Of a stretch of 9,871 nucleotides of DNA, positions 1 to 5,785 are shown piece by piece (positions within the stretch are counted from its first letter, which is position 1; every line of letters begins with the position of its first letter). Source of the stretch: DASUGM01 sp036274055 (lineage in GTDB: Bacteria > Acidobacteriota > Vicinamibacteria > Vicinamibacterales > SCN-69-37). Both the position numbers and the translations under genes were made by a program. A model generated the notes under the pieces. It did no database searches. It was not told where the DNA came from and saw only the letters and a list, made by a program, of their open reading frames with translations. The stretch lies in assembly GCA_036274055.1 (NCBI GenBank), contig DASUGM010000361.1:1-9871 (forward strand), written 5' to 3'.

Positions 1-1068
1 GTCAAGACGCATCCGGCGCGCGCCGCACGGGTCGCGCTGATGCACACGTGGCAGAGCACGCAGACCGAAGGCTGGTGGCGGCAGGCGCTCGACTTCAACG
101 GCGTCGACTACGACTACATCAGCGTCCAGGATGTCGCGAAGAACAACAATCTGCGCGGCAAGTACGACGTGATTCTCTTTGCGCCGGGCGGCGGCAACGG
201 CCAGGGGATCATCGACGGCCTGCCGATGTGGCGCAACCCGATGCCGTGGAAGAAATCATCCGAGACGCCGAACCTCGGCGGCTTCGCCGAGACCGACGAC
301 ATTCGTCCCGGGCTCGGCTGGGAAGGGCTGATGAACCTCGAGAAGTTCGTGCGTGATGGCGGCGTCTACGTCGGCGCCGTCGGCAGCGCGAACTTCGCGG
401 TGCAGTTCGGCTTGACGCAAGGCGTCTCGACCAACAGCGCGGGGACGGGCTCGCGGGTCGTCGGATCGCTCCTGCGCACGCGCCTGGTCGATGACGCCAG
501 CCCGATCGTCTATGGGATTCCAGACAACCTCGCGGTCTACAGCGACTCCGGCGCCAGCTTCAGCGTCAACGCCGGCGCTGGTGGCGGTCGCGGCGGCGGC
601 GGCGGTGGCGCCGCGGCGGGCGGCGCGGGACGAGGCGGCGGCCCCGGGCCGCGCGCGACCGGCCGGGGCACGCCGGACGATGTCGATCAACCGCAGGGAA
701 TGCCGCAGTTGAATCCGCGCAACGTCGCGCCCGCGGCCCGGCCGGCGCCGGCGGCCTGGGAGTACGCCATTCCGACCGAAGAGCAGTTGAAGACGCCGCT
801 CAACATCATTCCGCCCGCCCAGCGTCCGCGCGTGGCGTTGCGTTTCGCGGATCAGAATCAGCTGCTGGTGTCCGGGTTGCTCAGCGGCGGCGGCGACATC
901 GCGCAGCGTCCCGTCGTCGTCGACGTGCCGGTCGACAACGGCCACGTCGTGCTGTTCGCCAACAACCCGATCTGGCGCGGCGAGACCATCGGCAGTTATT
1001 TCATGGTCTGGAACGCGATCCTGAACTTCGACAGTCTCAACGCAGGCCGCAAGCTCGACGCGCGCTAG
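1..1068 (+). CDS. C-terminal part of a secreted M14-type zinc carboxypeptidase-like protein (5' end outside window)
   Basis: The frame is open from base 1, and the first in-window ATG (base 40) is internal, so the start and presumed catalytic domain lie upstream. The visible 355 codons begin VKTHPARAARVALMHTWQST. They contain a flavodoxin/amidotransferase-like Rossmann stretch (KYDVILFAPGGGNG, then FVRDGGVYVGAVGSANFAV). This layout resembles the region after the zinc-peptidase domain in long acidobacterial M14-family proteins. I make that link from remembered family resemblance; the zinc ligands are not in the window. About residues 191-223 (bases 571-669) form a Gly/Arg/Ala low-complexity insert, followed by a Pro-rich linker. 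The protein then returns to an ordered beta-rich end (VVVDVPVDNGHVVLFANNPIWRG). The last codons and the TAG stop lie inside a long palindrome (1041-1092). The gene is convergent with the permease at 1455-3956. It could instead be a lone GATase1-like or trehalose-utilisation-like domain protein. Confidence 0.72.
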   Translation, partial: VKTHPARAARVALMHTWQSTQTEGWWRQALDFNGVDYDYISVQDVAKNNNLRGKYDVILFAPGGGNGQGIIDGLPMWRNPMPWKKSSETPNLGGFAETDDIRPGLGWEGLMNLEKFVRDGGVYVGAVGSANFAVQFGLTQGVSTNSAGTGSRVVGSLLRTRLVDDASPIVYGIPDNLAVYSDSGASFSVNAGAGGGRGGGGGGAAAGGAGRGGGPGPRATGRGTPDDVDQPQGMPQLNPRNVAPAARPAPAAWEYAIPTEEQLKTPLNIIPPAQRPRVALRFADQNQLLVSGLLSGGGDIAQRPVVVDVPVDNGHVVLFANNPIWRGETIGSYFMVWNAILNFDSLNAGRKLDAR

Positions 1069-1092
1069 CGCGCGCCGAGCTTGCGGCCTGCG
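1041..1092. terminator. 52-nt near-perfect palindrome spanning the stop codon of the peptidase gene
   Basis: Arms 1041-1066 and 1067-1092 pair at 25 of 26 positions; the only mismatch is 1058/1075. The TAG stop (1066-1068) lies at the centre. The left arm is coding sequence (ending NAGRKLDAR) and the right arm is its inverted copy. The hairpin is very GC-rich and is not followed by a T run, so it is not a textbook intrinsic terminator. It could still block transcription or protect the mRNA 3' end. Its last 3 nt (GCG) are also the first 3 nt of the terminal inverted repeat of the element at 1090-1423. Confidence 0.7.
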
Positions 1093-1123
1093 ATTTGCGA
1101 TTTGTAATTTGTAATTTGCAATT

Positions 1124-1240
1124 GCATTTGCAGATTGGCGATTGTGAGATGGCTATTTGCGATTGTTGATTGCGGTGCGCAGCGTTCTGCGAAATCTGCA
1201 ATCGCCAACAGCAGTGAGTAATCACCCAATCGCCAATGCA
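1124..1240. repeat. Direct repeat copy A inside the 334-bp element
   Basis: This block runs from GCATTTGCAGATTGGCGATT to CACCCAATCGCCAATGCA. It matches copy B (1273-1390) at an offset of 149 bp at the left end and 150 bp at the right end, so one base has been inserted or deleted, with scattered substitutions. Shared landmarks include CGATTGTGAGA, GCGATTGTTGATTGCG, GCGTTCTGCGAAATC and ATCACCCAATCGCCAATGCA. Copy A lacks the right-hand heptamer run that follows copy B. Confidence 0.7.
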
Positions 1241-1272
1241 CATTTTCGATTTGTAATTTGCAATTTGCGATT

Positions 1273-1390
1273 GGATTTGCAGATGGGCGATTGTGAGACG
1301 GCTATTGGCGATTGTTGATTGCGATGCGCGGCGTTCTGCGAAATCCACAATCGCCAAATAGCCATGAGCAATCACCCAATCGCCAATGCA
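1273..1390. repeat. Direct repeat copy B inside the 334-bp element
   Basis: This is the second copy of the block at 1124-1240. It is preceded by a heptamer run (CGATTT, GTAATTT, GCAATTT, GCGATTG; 1247-1273) and followed by the inverse heptamer run ending at 1423. Copy B with these two runs is therefore a self-complementary unit of about 177 bp (1247-1423). Its inner arms, 1300-1315 and 1347-1363, match apart from one bulged base. Substitutions relative to copy A show that the duplication is not brand new. Confidence 0.7.
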
Positions 1391-1420
1391 ATTGCAAATC
1401 GCAAATTACAAATCGCAAAT

Positions 1421-1473
1421 CGCGCTGCGCGGCCAGTGACGCGCGCCGCGCGCGTCACTGCCAGCGCAGCGCG
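1421..1473. terminator. 53-nt palindrome spanning the stop codon of the permease gene
   Basis: Arms 1421-1445 and 1449-1473 pair at 23 of 25 positions, including an unbroken 12-bp inner stem (1434-1445 with 1449-1460) around a 3-nt loop. On the minus strand it covers the last codons of the permease and its TGA stop (1455-1457). The arm at 1449-1473 is mostly coding and 1421-1445 is its inverted copy. As at the opposite gene end, it overlaps the terminal 3 nt of the repeat element (1421-1423). There is no T run, so Rho-independent termination is possible but atypical. Confidence 0.68.
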
Positions 1474-3956
1474 CGCATCGGATCGATTCGCGACGCCCGC
1501 AGCGCCGGCAGGAAGCCGGCGCCGGCCGCGACCGTCGCCAGCACGACGAACGAGGCGATCATCACCAGCGGGTCCCAACCTTGCAGGCCGAAGAGCAGCG
1601 CCTGGGCGCTCCAGCCGAGCGCGCACGCCAGTCCGATCCCGAGCGAGCCGCCGATGGCGGTCATCCACCCGACTTGCCCCAGCACCATCGCGCGCACCCG
1701 GCCGGGTTGCGCGCCGAGAGCCATCCGCAAGCCGAATTCGCGGGTCCGCCGGGACACCGTGTATGAGAGCACGCCGTACAGGCCGATCGCCGCGAGCAGG
1801 GTCGCGACTCCGGCAAACGCCGCCGCCATGGTGCCGATCGCGCGATCCTGGCTCGTCCGCTGCGTCACCTGCTGCGACATGGTCCGCAACTCGCTGACCG
1901 GCAGATTCGGGTCGAGGGCGCGCACCACCGGCGGCAGCAGCGTCAACAGCTGCGTCGGCGGGTTTCGGCTCTTCACATAGAACGTGATGTCGCCGATGGC
2001 TTCGTCCTGACGATAGGGCAGGCAGAAGATCGGCAGGTCGGTCCGCTTCGCGTCGCTGTAGGCCGAGTTGCGCACCAGGCCGACGATCTCGATATCGAGC
2101 TTCACGTTGTTGCCGCTGCCCATCGCGATCCGCTTGCCGACGACGTCCCGGCCCAGATTGAACTTCCTGGCAAACGCCTCGTTGACGATCGCGACCTTCG
2201 GCGCGCCGACGACGTCGCCGGGCGTGAACTCGCGTCCGGCGAGGACCGGGATGCCGACGGTCTGAAAGAAGCCGGGGCCGACTTCGTTGAAGTGCGCGTT
2301 GGTGTCGGTGTCAGGTCCAGCCTTGAAGCCTTCGACCGTGAGGTTGTTCGTCCAGTTGTCGCCGGCGATCATCGGGACCAGCGCCGCGCCGACGCCCGTG
2401 ACTCCCGGCACCGCCGCCAGCGCCTCTTCCACTTGTCCGAACAGCAGCCGCGACCTTGCCGGCGTGTAGCCGTTCATTCGCGGCGAAATCTGGAACGTCG
2501 CCAATTGCTCGGTGCCGATCCCCAGATCAACCTGCGCGATGTTGTAGAGACTCCTGGCGAACAAGCCGGCCGCCGCCAGCAACGCCGTCGACAGCGTGAT
2601 CTGCGCGGTCACCAGCAGGAAGCGGAAGATGGCCGCCGAGCGTGCGCCGGCCGGCTGACCGGCCTGGTTCTTGAGGGTGATCGCGAGATCCGGTCGCGTG
2701 CTGTGCAGTGCGGGGAACAAACCGAAGAGCACGCCGGTGGAGAGCGAGAGCACGGCCGCAAACCCCATCACGTTCCAGTTCAGGCTCGTGCTGATCGAGG
2801 CGGCCGCATCGGACGGCAGTTGCATGATCAGGAGCACCAGCGTCCACTTCGCCACCAGCAGGCCCGCGATGCCGCCCATCAGGCCGAGCAGGCACGCTTC
2901 GGTCAGCAGTTGCCGGATCAGGTGCCCGCGGTTGGCGCCGATCGACAGACGCACCGCCATCTCCGCCGACCGGCTGGCCGATCGCGCCAGCAGCAAGTTG
3001 GCGATGTTCGCGCAGGCGATCAGCAGCACGACACCAGTGACGCCGAACAGGATCTTGAGCGGCAGCCCGGCTTCGCTGTGCACGCTGCTCTGGCCGCGCT
3101 GACCGGGCTCGATCGTGACCGGCTTCGCCTTGAAGCGGGCGAGCGTCGCCGGGCTCATGCCGGTCTGCAGCGGGACTTCGACGTTGTTGACGAGCGCCGA
3201 GTACTGCTGGTTGAGCGCGGCGCGTGCGGCGTCGATCGACGCGCCCGGCTTCAAGCGCGCGAACAGGTACGCCCAGTAGCTGTTGCGGCGATCGAAGGCC
3301 TTGAACGTCGGCTCCATCTGGCTGCGCATGGTGATGGGCACGAAGACCTTCGGCTGCGACCCGAGCGTGGTGCCGGCGAAGCCTTCGGGCGCAACGCCGA
3401 CGATCTGCATCGGCGTGCCGTTGACGACGATCGTCCCGCCGACGGCGTCGGCGCGGCGGCCGAACCTGTCCCGCCAGTAGTCGTAGGCGAGCACGGCGAC
3501 GGCCGACTCGCCGATCGCCCGGTCGTCCGCGGGCCCAATGAGCCGGCCGGCGGCGGGGGAGAGTCCGAGCACGCCGAAGTAGCTGCCCGAAACCATGGCG
3601 GCTTCCTGGTTTTCGGTCTGGCCCTGAAACGACAAGTTGACGCCGAAGATCCGGTGCGCCGCGATGCCGGTGAAGACGGTCTGGATCTCTTCCAGATCGC
3701 GGAACATCGGGTAACTGAAGGTCTGGTCGGAGTTGCCGGAGTTGTTGCTCGACTGCGATCCCGGCTTCGGACCCGGCGCCCCCAGATTGACCAGTCCCGA
3801 CGGCTCGCTGACCGGCAGCGGACGCAGCAGCATCTGATCGAAGATCGAAAAGATCGCGGTATTGGCGCCAATACCCAGCGCCAGTGAGATGATCGCGACG
3901 GCGGTCACGAACGGCGCCTTGAACAGCGTGCGGAACGCGAAGCGAATGTTGCGCAT
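1455..3956 (-). CDS. FtsX/MacB-type permease, ADOP-like (acidobacterial duplicated orphan permease), 833 aa
   Basis: This is an integral inner-membrane protein of the MacB/FtsX fold. Residues ~15-40 form the first membrane helix (FVTAVAIISLALGIGANTAI), followed by LLRPLPVSEP, a typical start for this family. A periplasmic MacB_PCD domain spans ~50-290. FtsX core 1 spans ~300-420, with the cytoplasmic signature RSAEMAVRLSIGANRGHLIR at ~330-348. A second periplasmic domain covers ~480-690. FtsX core 2 covers ~705-820, with RRTREFGLRMALGAQ and the terminal RASRIDPMRALRWQ. This duplicated plan of about 800-850 aa is the usual ADOP layout. No ATP-binding subunit gene is adjacent, hence orphan. The ATG at 3956 is chosen because it begins the conserved MRNIRFAFRTLFKAP; longer in-frame extensions run into the divergent gene. 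No good Shine-Dalgarno is visible. The substrate is unknown: a macrolide, lipoprotein or peptide role cannot be told from sequence. Confidence 0.93.
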   Translation of the reverse strand: MRNIRFAFRTLFKAPFVTAVAIISLALGIGANTAIFSIFDQMLLRPLPVSEPSGLVNLGAPGPKPGSQSSNNSGNSDQTFSYPMFRDLEEIQTVFTGIAAHRIFGVNLSFQGQTENQEAAMVSGSYFGVLGLSPAAGRLIGPADDRAIGESAVAVLAYDYWRDRFGRRADAVGGTIVVNGTPMQIVGVAPEGFAGTTLGSQPKVFVPITMRSQMEPTFKAFDRRNSYWAYLFARLKPGASIDAARAALNQQYSALVNNVEVPLQTGMSPATLARFKAKPVTIEPGQRGQSSVHSEAGLPLKILFGVTGVVLLIACANIANLLLARSASRSAEMAVRLSIGANRGHLIRQLLTEACLLGLMGGIAGLLVAKWTLVLLIMQLPSDAAASISTSLNWNVMGFAAVLSLSTGVLFGLFPALHSTRPDLAITLKNQAGQPAGARSAAIFRFLLVTAQITLSTALLAAAGLFARSLYNIAQVDLGIGTEQLATFQISPRMNGYTPARSRLLFGQVEEALAAVPGVTGVGAALVPMIAGDNWTNNLTVEGFKAGPDTDTNAHFNEVGPGFFQTVGIPVLAGREFTPGDVVGAPKVAIVNEAFARKFNLGRDVVGKRIAMGSGNNVKLDIEIVGLVRNSAYSDAKRTDLPIFCLPYRQDEAIGDITFYVKSRNPPTQLLTLLPPVVRALDPNLPVSELRTMSQQVTQRTSQDRAIGTMAAAFAGVATLLAAIGLYGVLSYTVSRRTREFGLRMALGAQPGRVRAMVLGQVGWMTAIGGSLGIGLACALGWSAQALLFGLQGWDPLVMIASFVVLATVAAGAGFLPALRASRIDPMRALRWQ

Positions 3957-4010
3957 ACGGACATCATTGACGAATTCTTCGCCGCGAAAGTTGGCGGGAG
4001 AACAAAAGAA
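3957..4010. promoter_or_regulatory. 54-bp divergent intergenic region with Shine-Dalgarno for the aminotransferase-like gene
   Basis: This short spacer must carry the start signals of both divergent genes. On the plus strand GGGAG (3996-4000) lies 10 nt before the ATG at 4011, within a purine-rich stretch. A TTGACG (3967-3972) could be a -35 box, but no matching -10 box is seen at the right distance. On the minus strand no clear Shine-Dalgarno precedes the permease ATG. Shared regulation of the two genes is possible but not shown. Confidence 0.4.
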
Positions 4011-5183
4011 ATGACCGACTTCGGACATGGCTGGCTGGCCGAGTGGGGCTTCGACCCGACCGTCACCTACCTGAATCACGGCACCGTCGGCGCCACGCCG
4101 CGGCGCGTCCTCGCGGTGCAGCAGCAGATTCGGGATGAAATCGAGCGTCAGCCGTCCAAGGGACTGCTGCGCGATCTCGCCAGCATGGTCGGCGTCCCCT
4201 ATGCCGGGCCGGGCCTGATTCGACGCGCCGCGGCCGAGGTCGCCGATTTCGTCGGCGCGGGCGGCGACGATCTCGTCTTCGTCGACAACGTCTCGGCCGG
4301 CATCAACGCGGTGTTGCGCTCGATTGATCTGCGGCAGGGCGATGAGATCGTCACGACCGATCATGCCTACGGCGCCGTCACCAATGCCGCGCGGTTCGTC
4401 GCGCGCGAACGCGGCGCCGCCCTTCGCATCGTCGCGGTGCCGTACCCGCCGTTCGACGAGGCGGCGTTCGTCGAGCGCATCGACGCGGCGCTCACCCCGC
4501 GAACGCGGCTCGTGGTGGCCGAGCACATCGCCGCGGAGAGTGCGTTGATCATGCCGGTGCAGCGGATCGCGGCGGTCTGCCGCGCCAGGGACGTGCCGGT
4601 GCTGGTCGATGGCGCCCACGTGCCGGGGGCGCTCGATCTCAACATTCCCGCTCTGGGCGTCGACTACTACGCCGCGAATCTACACAAGTGGGCACATGCC
4701 CCGCGCAGCTGCGGCTTCCTCTGGGCGACGCCGGCACGACAGGCAGGCCTGCATCCGACGGTGATTTCGTGGGGTCTCGATCAGGGCTTCACACGTGAGT
4801 TCGATTGGGTCGGGACCAAGGACCCGACACCGTGGCTGGCCGCGCCAGCGGGACTCGCGTTCCTGCGCGAACTGGGCGAGCCGGCGCGCCGCTATCGACA
4901 TGACCTTGCCTGGCGCGCGGCGGAGATGCTGACCGATCGGTGGCAGACGCAACTACCGTGCGAGGAGCGTCACGTCGGCACGATGGTCACGATTCCCGCG
5001 CCGGAGCGCCTGGGCGACACCCGCGATCACGCCGCACGCGCCCGCGACGCGCTGCTGTTCGAGCATCACATCGAAGTGCAGGTGCACGCCGCCTACAACC
5101 GCTGCTGGGTGAGGCTCTGCGCGCAGATCTACAACGAGGATCAGGACATCGAGCTGCTCGCGCGCGCGGTGGACAGACTCTAG
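4011..5183 (+). CDS. PLP-dependent aminotransferase class V-fold protein, isopenicillin-N epimerase-like, 390 aa
   Basis: This is a cytoplasmic fold-type I PLP enzyme of the class V (NifS/CefD-like) group. The N-terminus has the substrate-side motif YLNHGTVGATP (residues 20-30), characteristic of isopenicillin-N-epimerase-like members. The FVDNVSAGINAVL segment (90-102) is the phosphate-binding region. D200 and H203 in VDGAHVPGAL contact the PLP ring. K226 in ANLHKWAHAPRSCGFLWA is the predicted Schiff-base lysine. The length is normal for the family and both ends look complete. GGGAG lies 10 nt upstream of the ATG. It stands alone on this strand, divergent from the permease and convergent with the DUF1579-like gene, so context does not reveal the substrate. 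Members of this group act as epimerases, desulfurases, lyases or aminotransferases, so the CefD-like label describes similarity and does not imply beta-lactam synthesis. Confidence 0.9.
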   Translation: MTDFGHGWLAEWGFDPTVTYLNHGTVGATPRRVLAVQQQIRDEIERQPSKGLLRDLASMVGVPYAGPGLIRRAAAEVADFVGAGGDDLVFVDNVSAGINAVLRSIDLRQGDEIVTTDHAYGAVTNAARFVARERGAALRIVAVPYPPFDEAAFVERIDAALTPRTRLVVAEHIAAESALIMPVQRIAAVCRARDVPVLVDGAHVPGALDLNIPALGVDYYAANLHKWAHAPRSCGFLWATPARQAGLHPTVISWGLDQGFTREFDWVGTKDPTPWLAAPAGLAFLRELGEPARRYRHDLAWRAAEMLTDRWQTQLPCEERHVGTMVTIPAPERLGDTRDHAARARDALLFEHHIEVQVHAAYNRCWVRLCAQIYNEDQDIELLARAVDRL

Positions 5184-5203
5184 GCCCAAGGCCCAAGGCC
5201 CAA
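5183..5203. repeat. Three tandem GGCCCAA heptamers between convergent gene ends
   Basis: GGCCCAA is repeated exactly three times in 21 bp. It begins on the last base of the TAG stop of the aminotransferase-like gene and ends 2 nt before the stop codon of the minus-strand DUF1579-like gene. It fills almost the whole convergent gap. The flanking ACAGAC (5173-5178) and GTCTGT (5214-5219) are inverted but short, so I do not call a terminator. Confidence 0.85.
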
Positions 5204-5205
5204 GA

Positions 5206-5736
5206 CTAATGTCGTCTGTATCTGTACTCGTACTCCGTGACCCACGTCTTGCCGCCGTCGGCTGACTGCTCGCCGAGCTGGCGGACGCCGCCGCCGTCGG
5301 TTTGCGTGAGCGTATAGCGTTTGTCGAGCGGCCGTCCGTCCGGCGACGTCACCTTCCATTCGTAGCGGAAGCCGTCGTTCAACTGCACGCCGCGCATGTC
5401 GACGACCGACGGCCGCGTGTCCGACCAGATCTGCCGGTAGACCTTCGTCGATGGATCGTACGTGTGCAGTCCGACGCCGGCGTAGCGCGGCATGCCGGGG
5501 ACGCTGGTCCAGCGCTCGAGGATGCTGCAACCGTCGACCGCCGCCTCGACGACACTGGCCCCGGCTTGTTCGTCCTGTCTGGTGCGCACGTCCCACGCGC
5601 CAATCCAGAAGTCGAGGGCGTGAAACGCCGGTGCGTCGCAGCCGGCCGCGCGCACCAACTGACCGCGCGGCGAGTTCGCCGACGTGCCCACGACGCAGAT
5701 CACCACCAGCACCAGCAGCAAGACCAGTCTTTGCAC
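5206..5736 (-). CDS. Small exported DUF1579-like protein, 176 aa
   Basis: The N-terminus is a clear Sec signal peptide: QR, then a hydrophobic run LVLLLVLVVICVV and a GTSA cleavage-type site near residue 20. The mature part begins with FHALDFWIGAWDV (residues ~38-50), a motif of the DUF1579-like beta-barrel/lipocalin-like group, and continues with strand-rich sequence (YAGVGLHTYDPSTKVYRQIW, VDMRGVQLNDGFRYEW, RYTLTQTDGGGVRQ). I chose the GTG at 5736 because GGAGG (plus-strand 5742-5746) sits exactly 5 nt upstream and the signal peptide then starts cleanly. An in-frame ATG at 5751 would add MTEAA. The function is unknown; relatives are often exported and found singly. It is convergent with the aminotransferase-like gene and divergent from the M28 operon, with only 49 bp between the starts. 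Confidence 0.82.
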   Translation of the reverse strand: MQRLVLLLVLVVICVVGTSANSPRGQLVRAAGCDAPAFHALDFWIGAWDVRTRQDEQAGASVVEAAVDGCSILERWTSVPGMPRYAGVGLHTYDPSTKVYRQIWSDTRPSVVDMRGVQLNDGFRYEWKVTSPDGRPLDKRYTLTQTDGGGVRQLGEQSADGGKTWVTEYEYRYRRH

Positions 5737-5785
5737 CGCCGCCTCCGTCATGACCCCAATGGTATTCTTGCCCCGGAGTTTCGCG
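5737..5785. promoter_or_regulatory. Divergent start region with ribosome binding sites for both neighbours
   Basis: The minus-strand GGAGG (5742-5746) lies 5 nt before the GTG at 5736, and the plus-strand GGAG (5775-5778) lies 7 nt before the ATG at 5786. A TATTCT (5763-5768) could be a -10 box for the plus-strand operon, but no good -35 box is at the right distance and it would leave a very short leader. Any operon promoter must lie here or inside the start of the minus-strand gene. Confidence 0.4.

Larger units (their letters stand above)
1090..1423. repeat. 334-bp AT-richer repeat element with perfect 22-bp terminal inverted repeats (MITE- or REP-cluster-like)
   Basis: Bases 1090-1111 and 1402-1423 are exact reverse complements over 22 bp. 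Both ends are runs of variant heptamers. The left end reads GCGATTT, GCGATTT, GTAATTT, GTAATTT, GCAATTG. The right end reads AAATCGC, AAATTAC, AAATCGC, AAATCGC. The interior is much richer in A and T than the flanking genes, and it holds two direct copies of a roughly 117-bp block. The right-hand half can also fold on itself: 1300-1315 pairs with 1347-1363 apart from one bulged base. No convincing ORF or transposase is present; reading frames crossing it are incidental. No clear target-site duplication is visible; instead each end runs into a palindrome made with the neighbouring gene's 3' end. I infer a non-autonomous repeat or expanded palindrome family, not a functional gene. Confidence 0.75.

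Noticed and set aside
256..945. Minus-strand open frame of 229 codons within the first gene
   Set aside because: It is Arg/Ala-rich antisense of the peptidase-like gene and arises from high GC content.
1090..1423. CRISPR array or riboswitch
   Set aside because: The repeats are degenerate 7-mers and two 117-bp copies, with no constant repeat plus unique spacer pattern, and the region lies between converging gene ends, not upstream of a gene.
1037..1980. Open frames crossing the repeat element on both strands
   Set aside because: They are made of heptamer repeats translated into KLQITNRKSQ-like strings or run into the permease antisense. There is no recognisable domain and no good start signal.
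2292..3887. Long plus-strand open frame (531 codons) opposite the permease
   Set aside because: It is the antisense shadow of the ADOP permease, is Arg/Gln-rich without domains, and the minus-strand frame has clear family motifs throughout.
3967..3995. TTGACG as a sigma-70 type -35 box in the divergent gap
   Set aside because: No TATAAT-like sequence lies 16-18 nt downstream, so I mention it only within the intergenic entry.
3957..4619. Upstream in-frame extension of the permease
   Set aside because: It would lie antisense to the start of the aminotransferase-like gene. The conserved protein start is at 3956 and the extra residues look like shadow coding.
5173..5219. Terminator formed by ACAGAC and GTCTGT around the heptamer array
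   Set aside because: The arms are only 6 bp with a 35-nt loop, too weak to support.
5763..5768. TATTCT as a -10 box for the four-gene operon
   Set aside because: There is no fitting -35 box, and the distance to the Shine-Dalgarno leaves almost no leader, so it is unsupported as a promoter.
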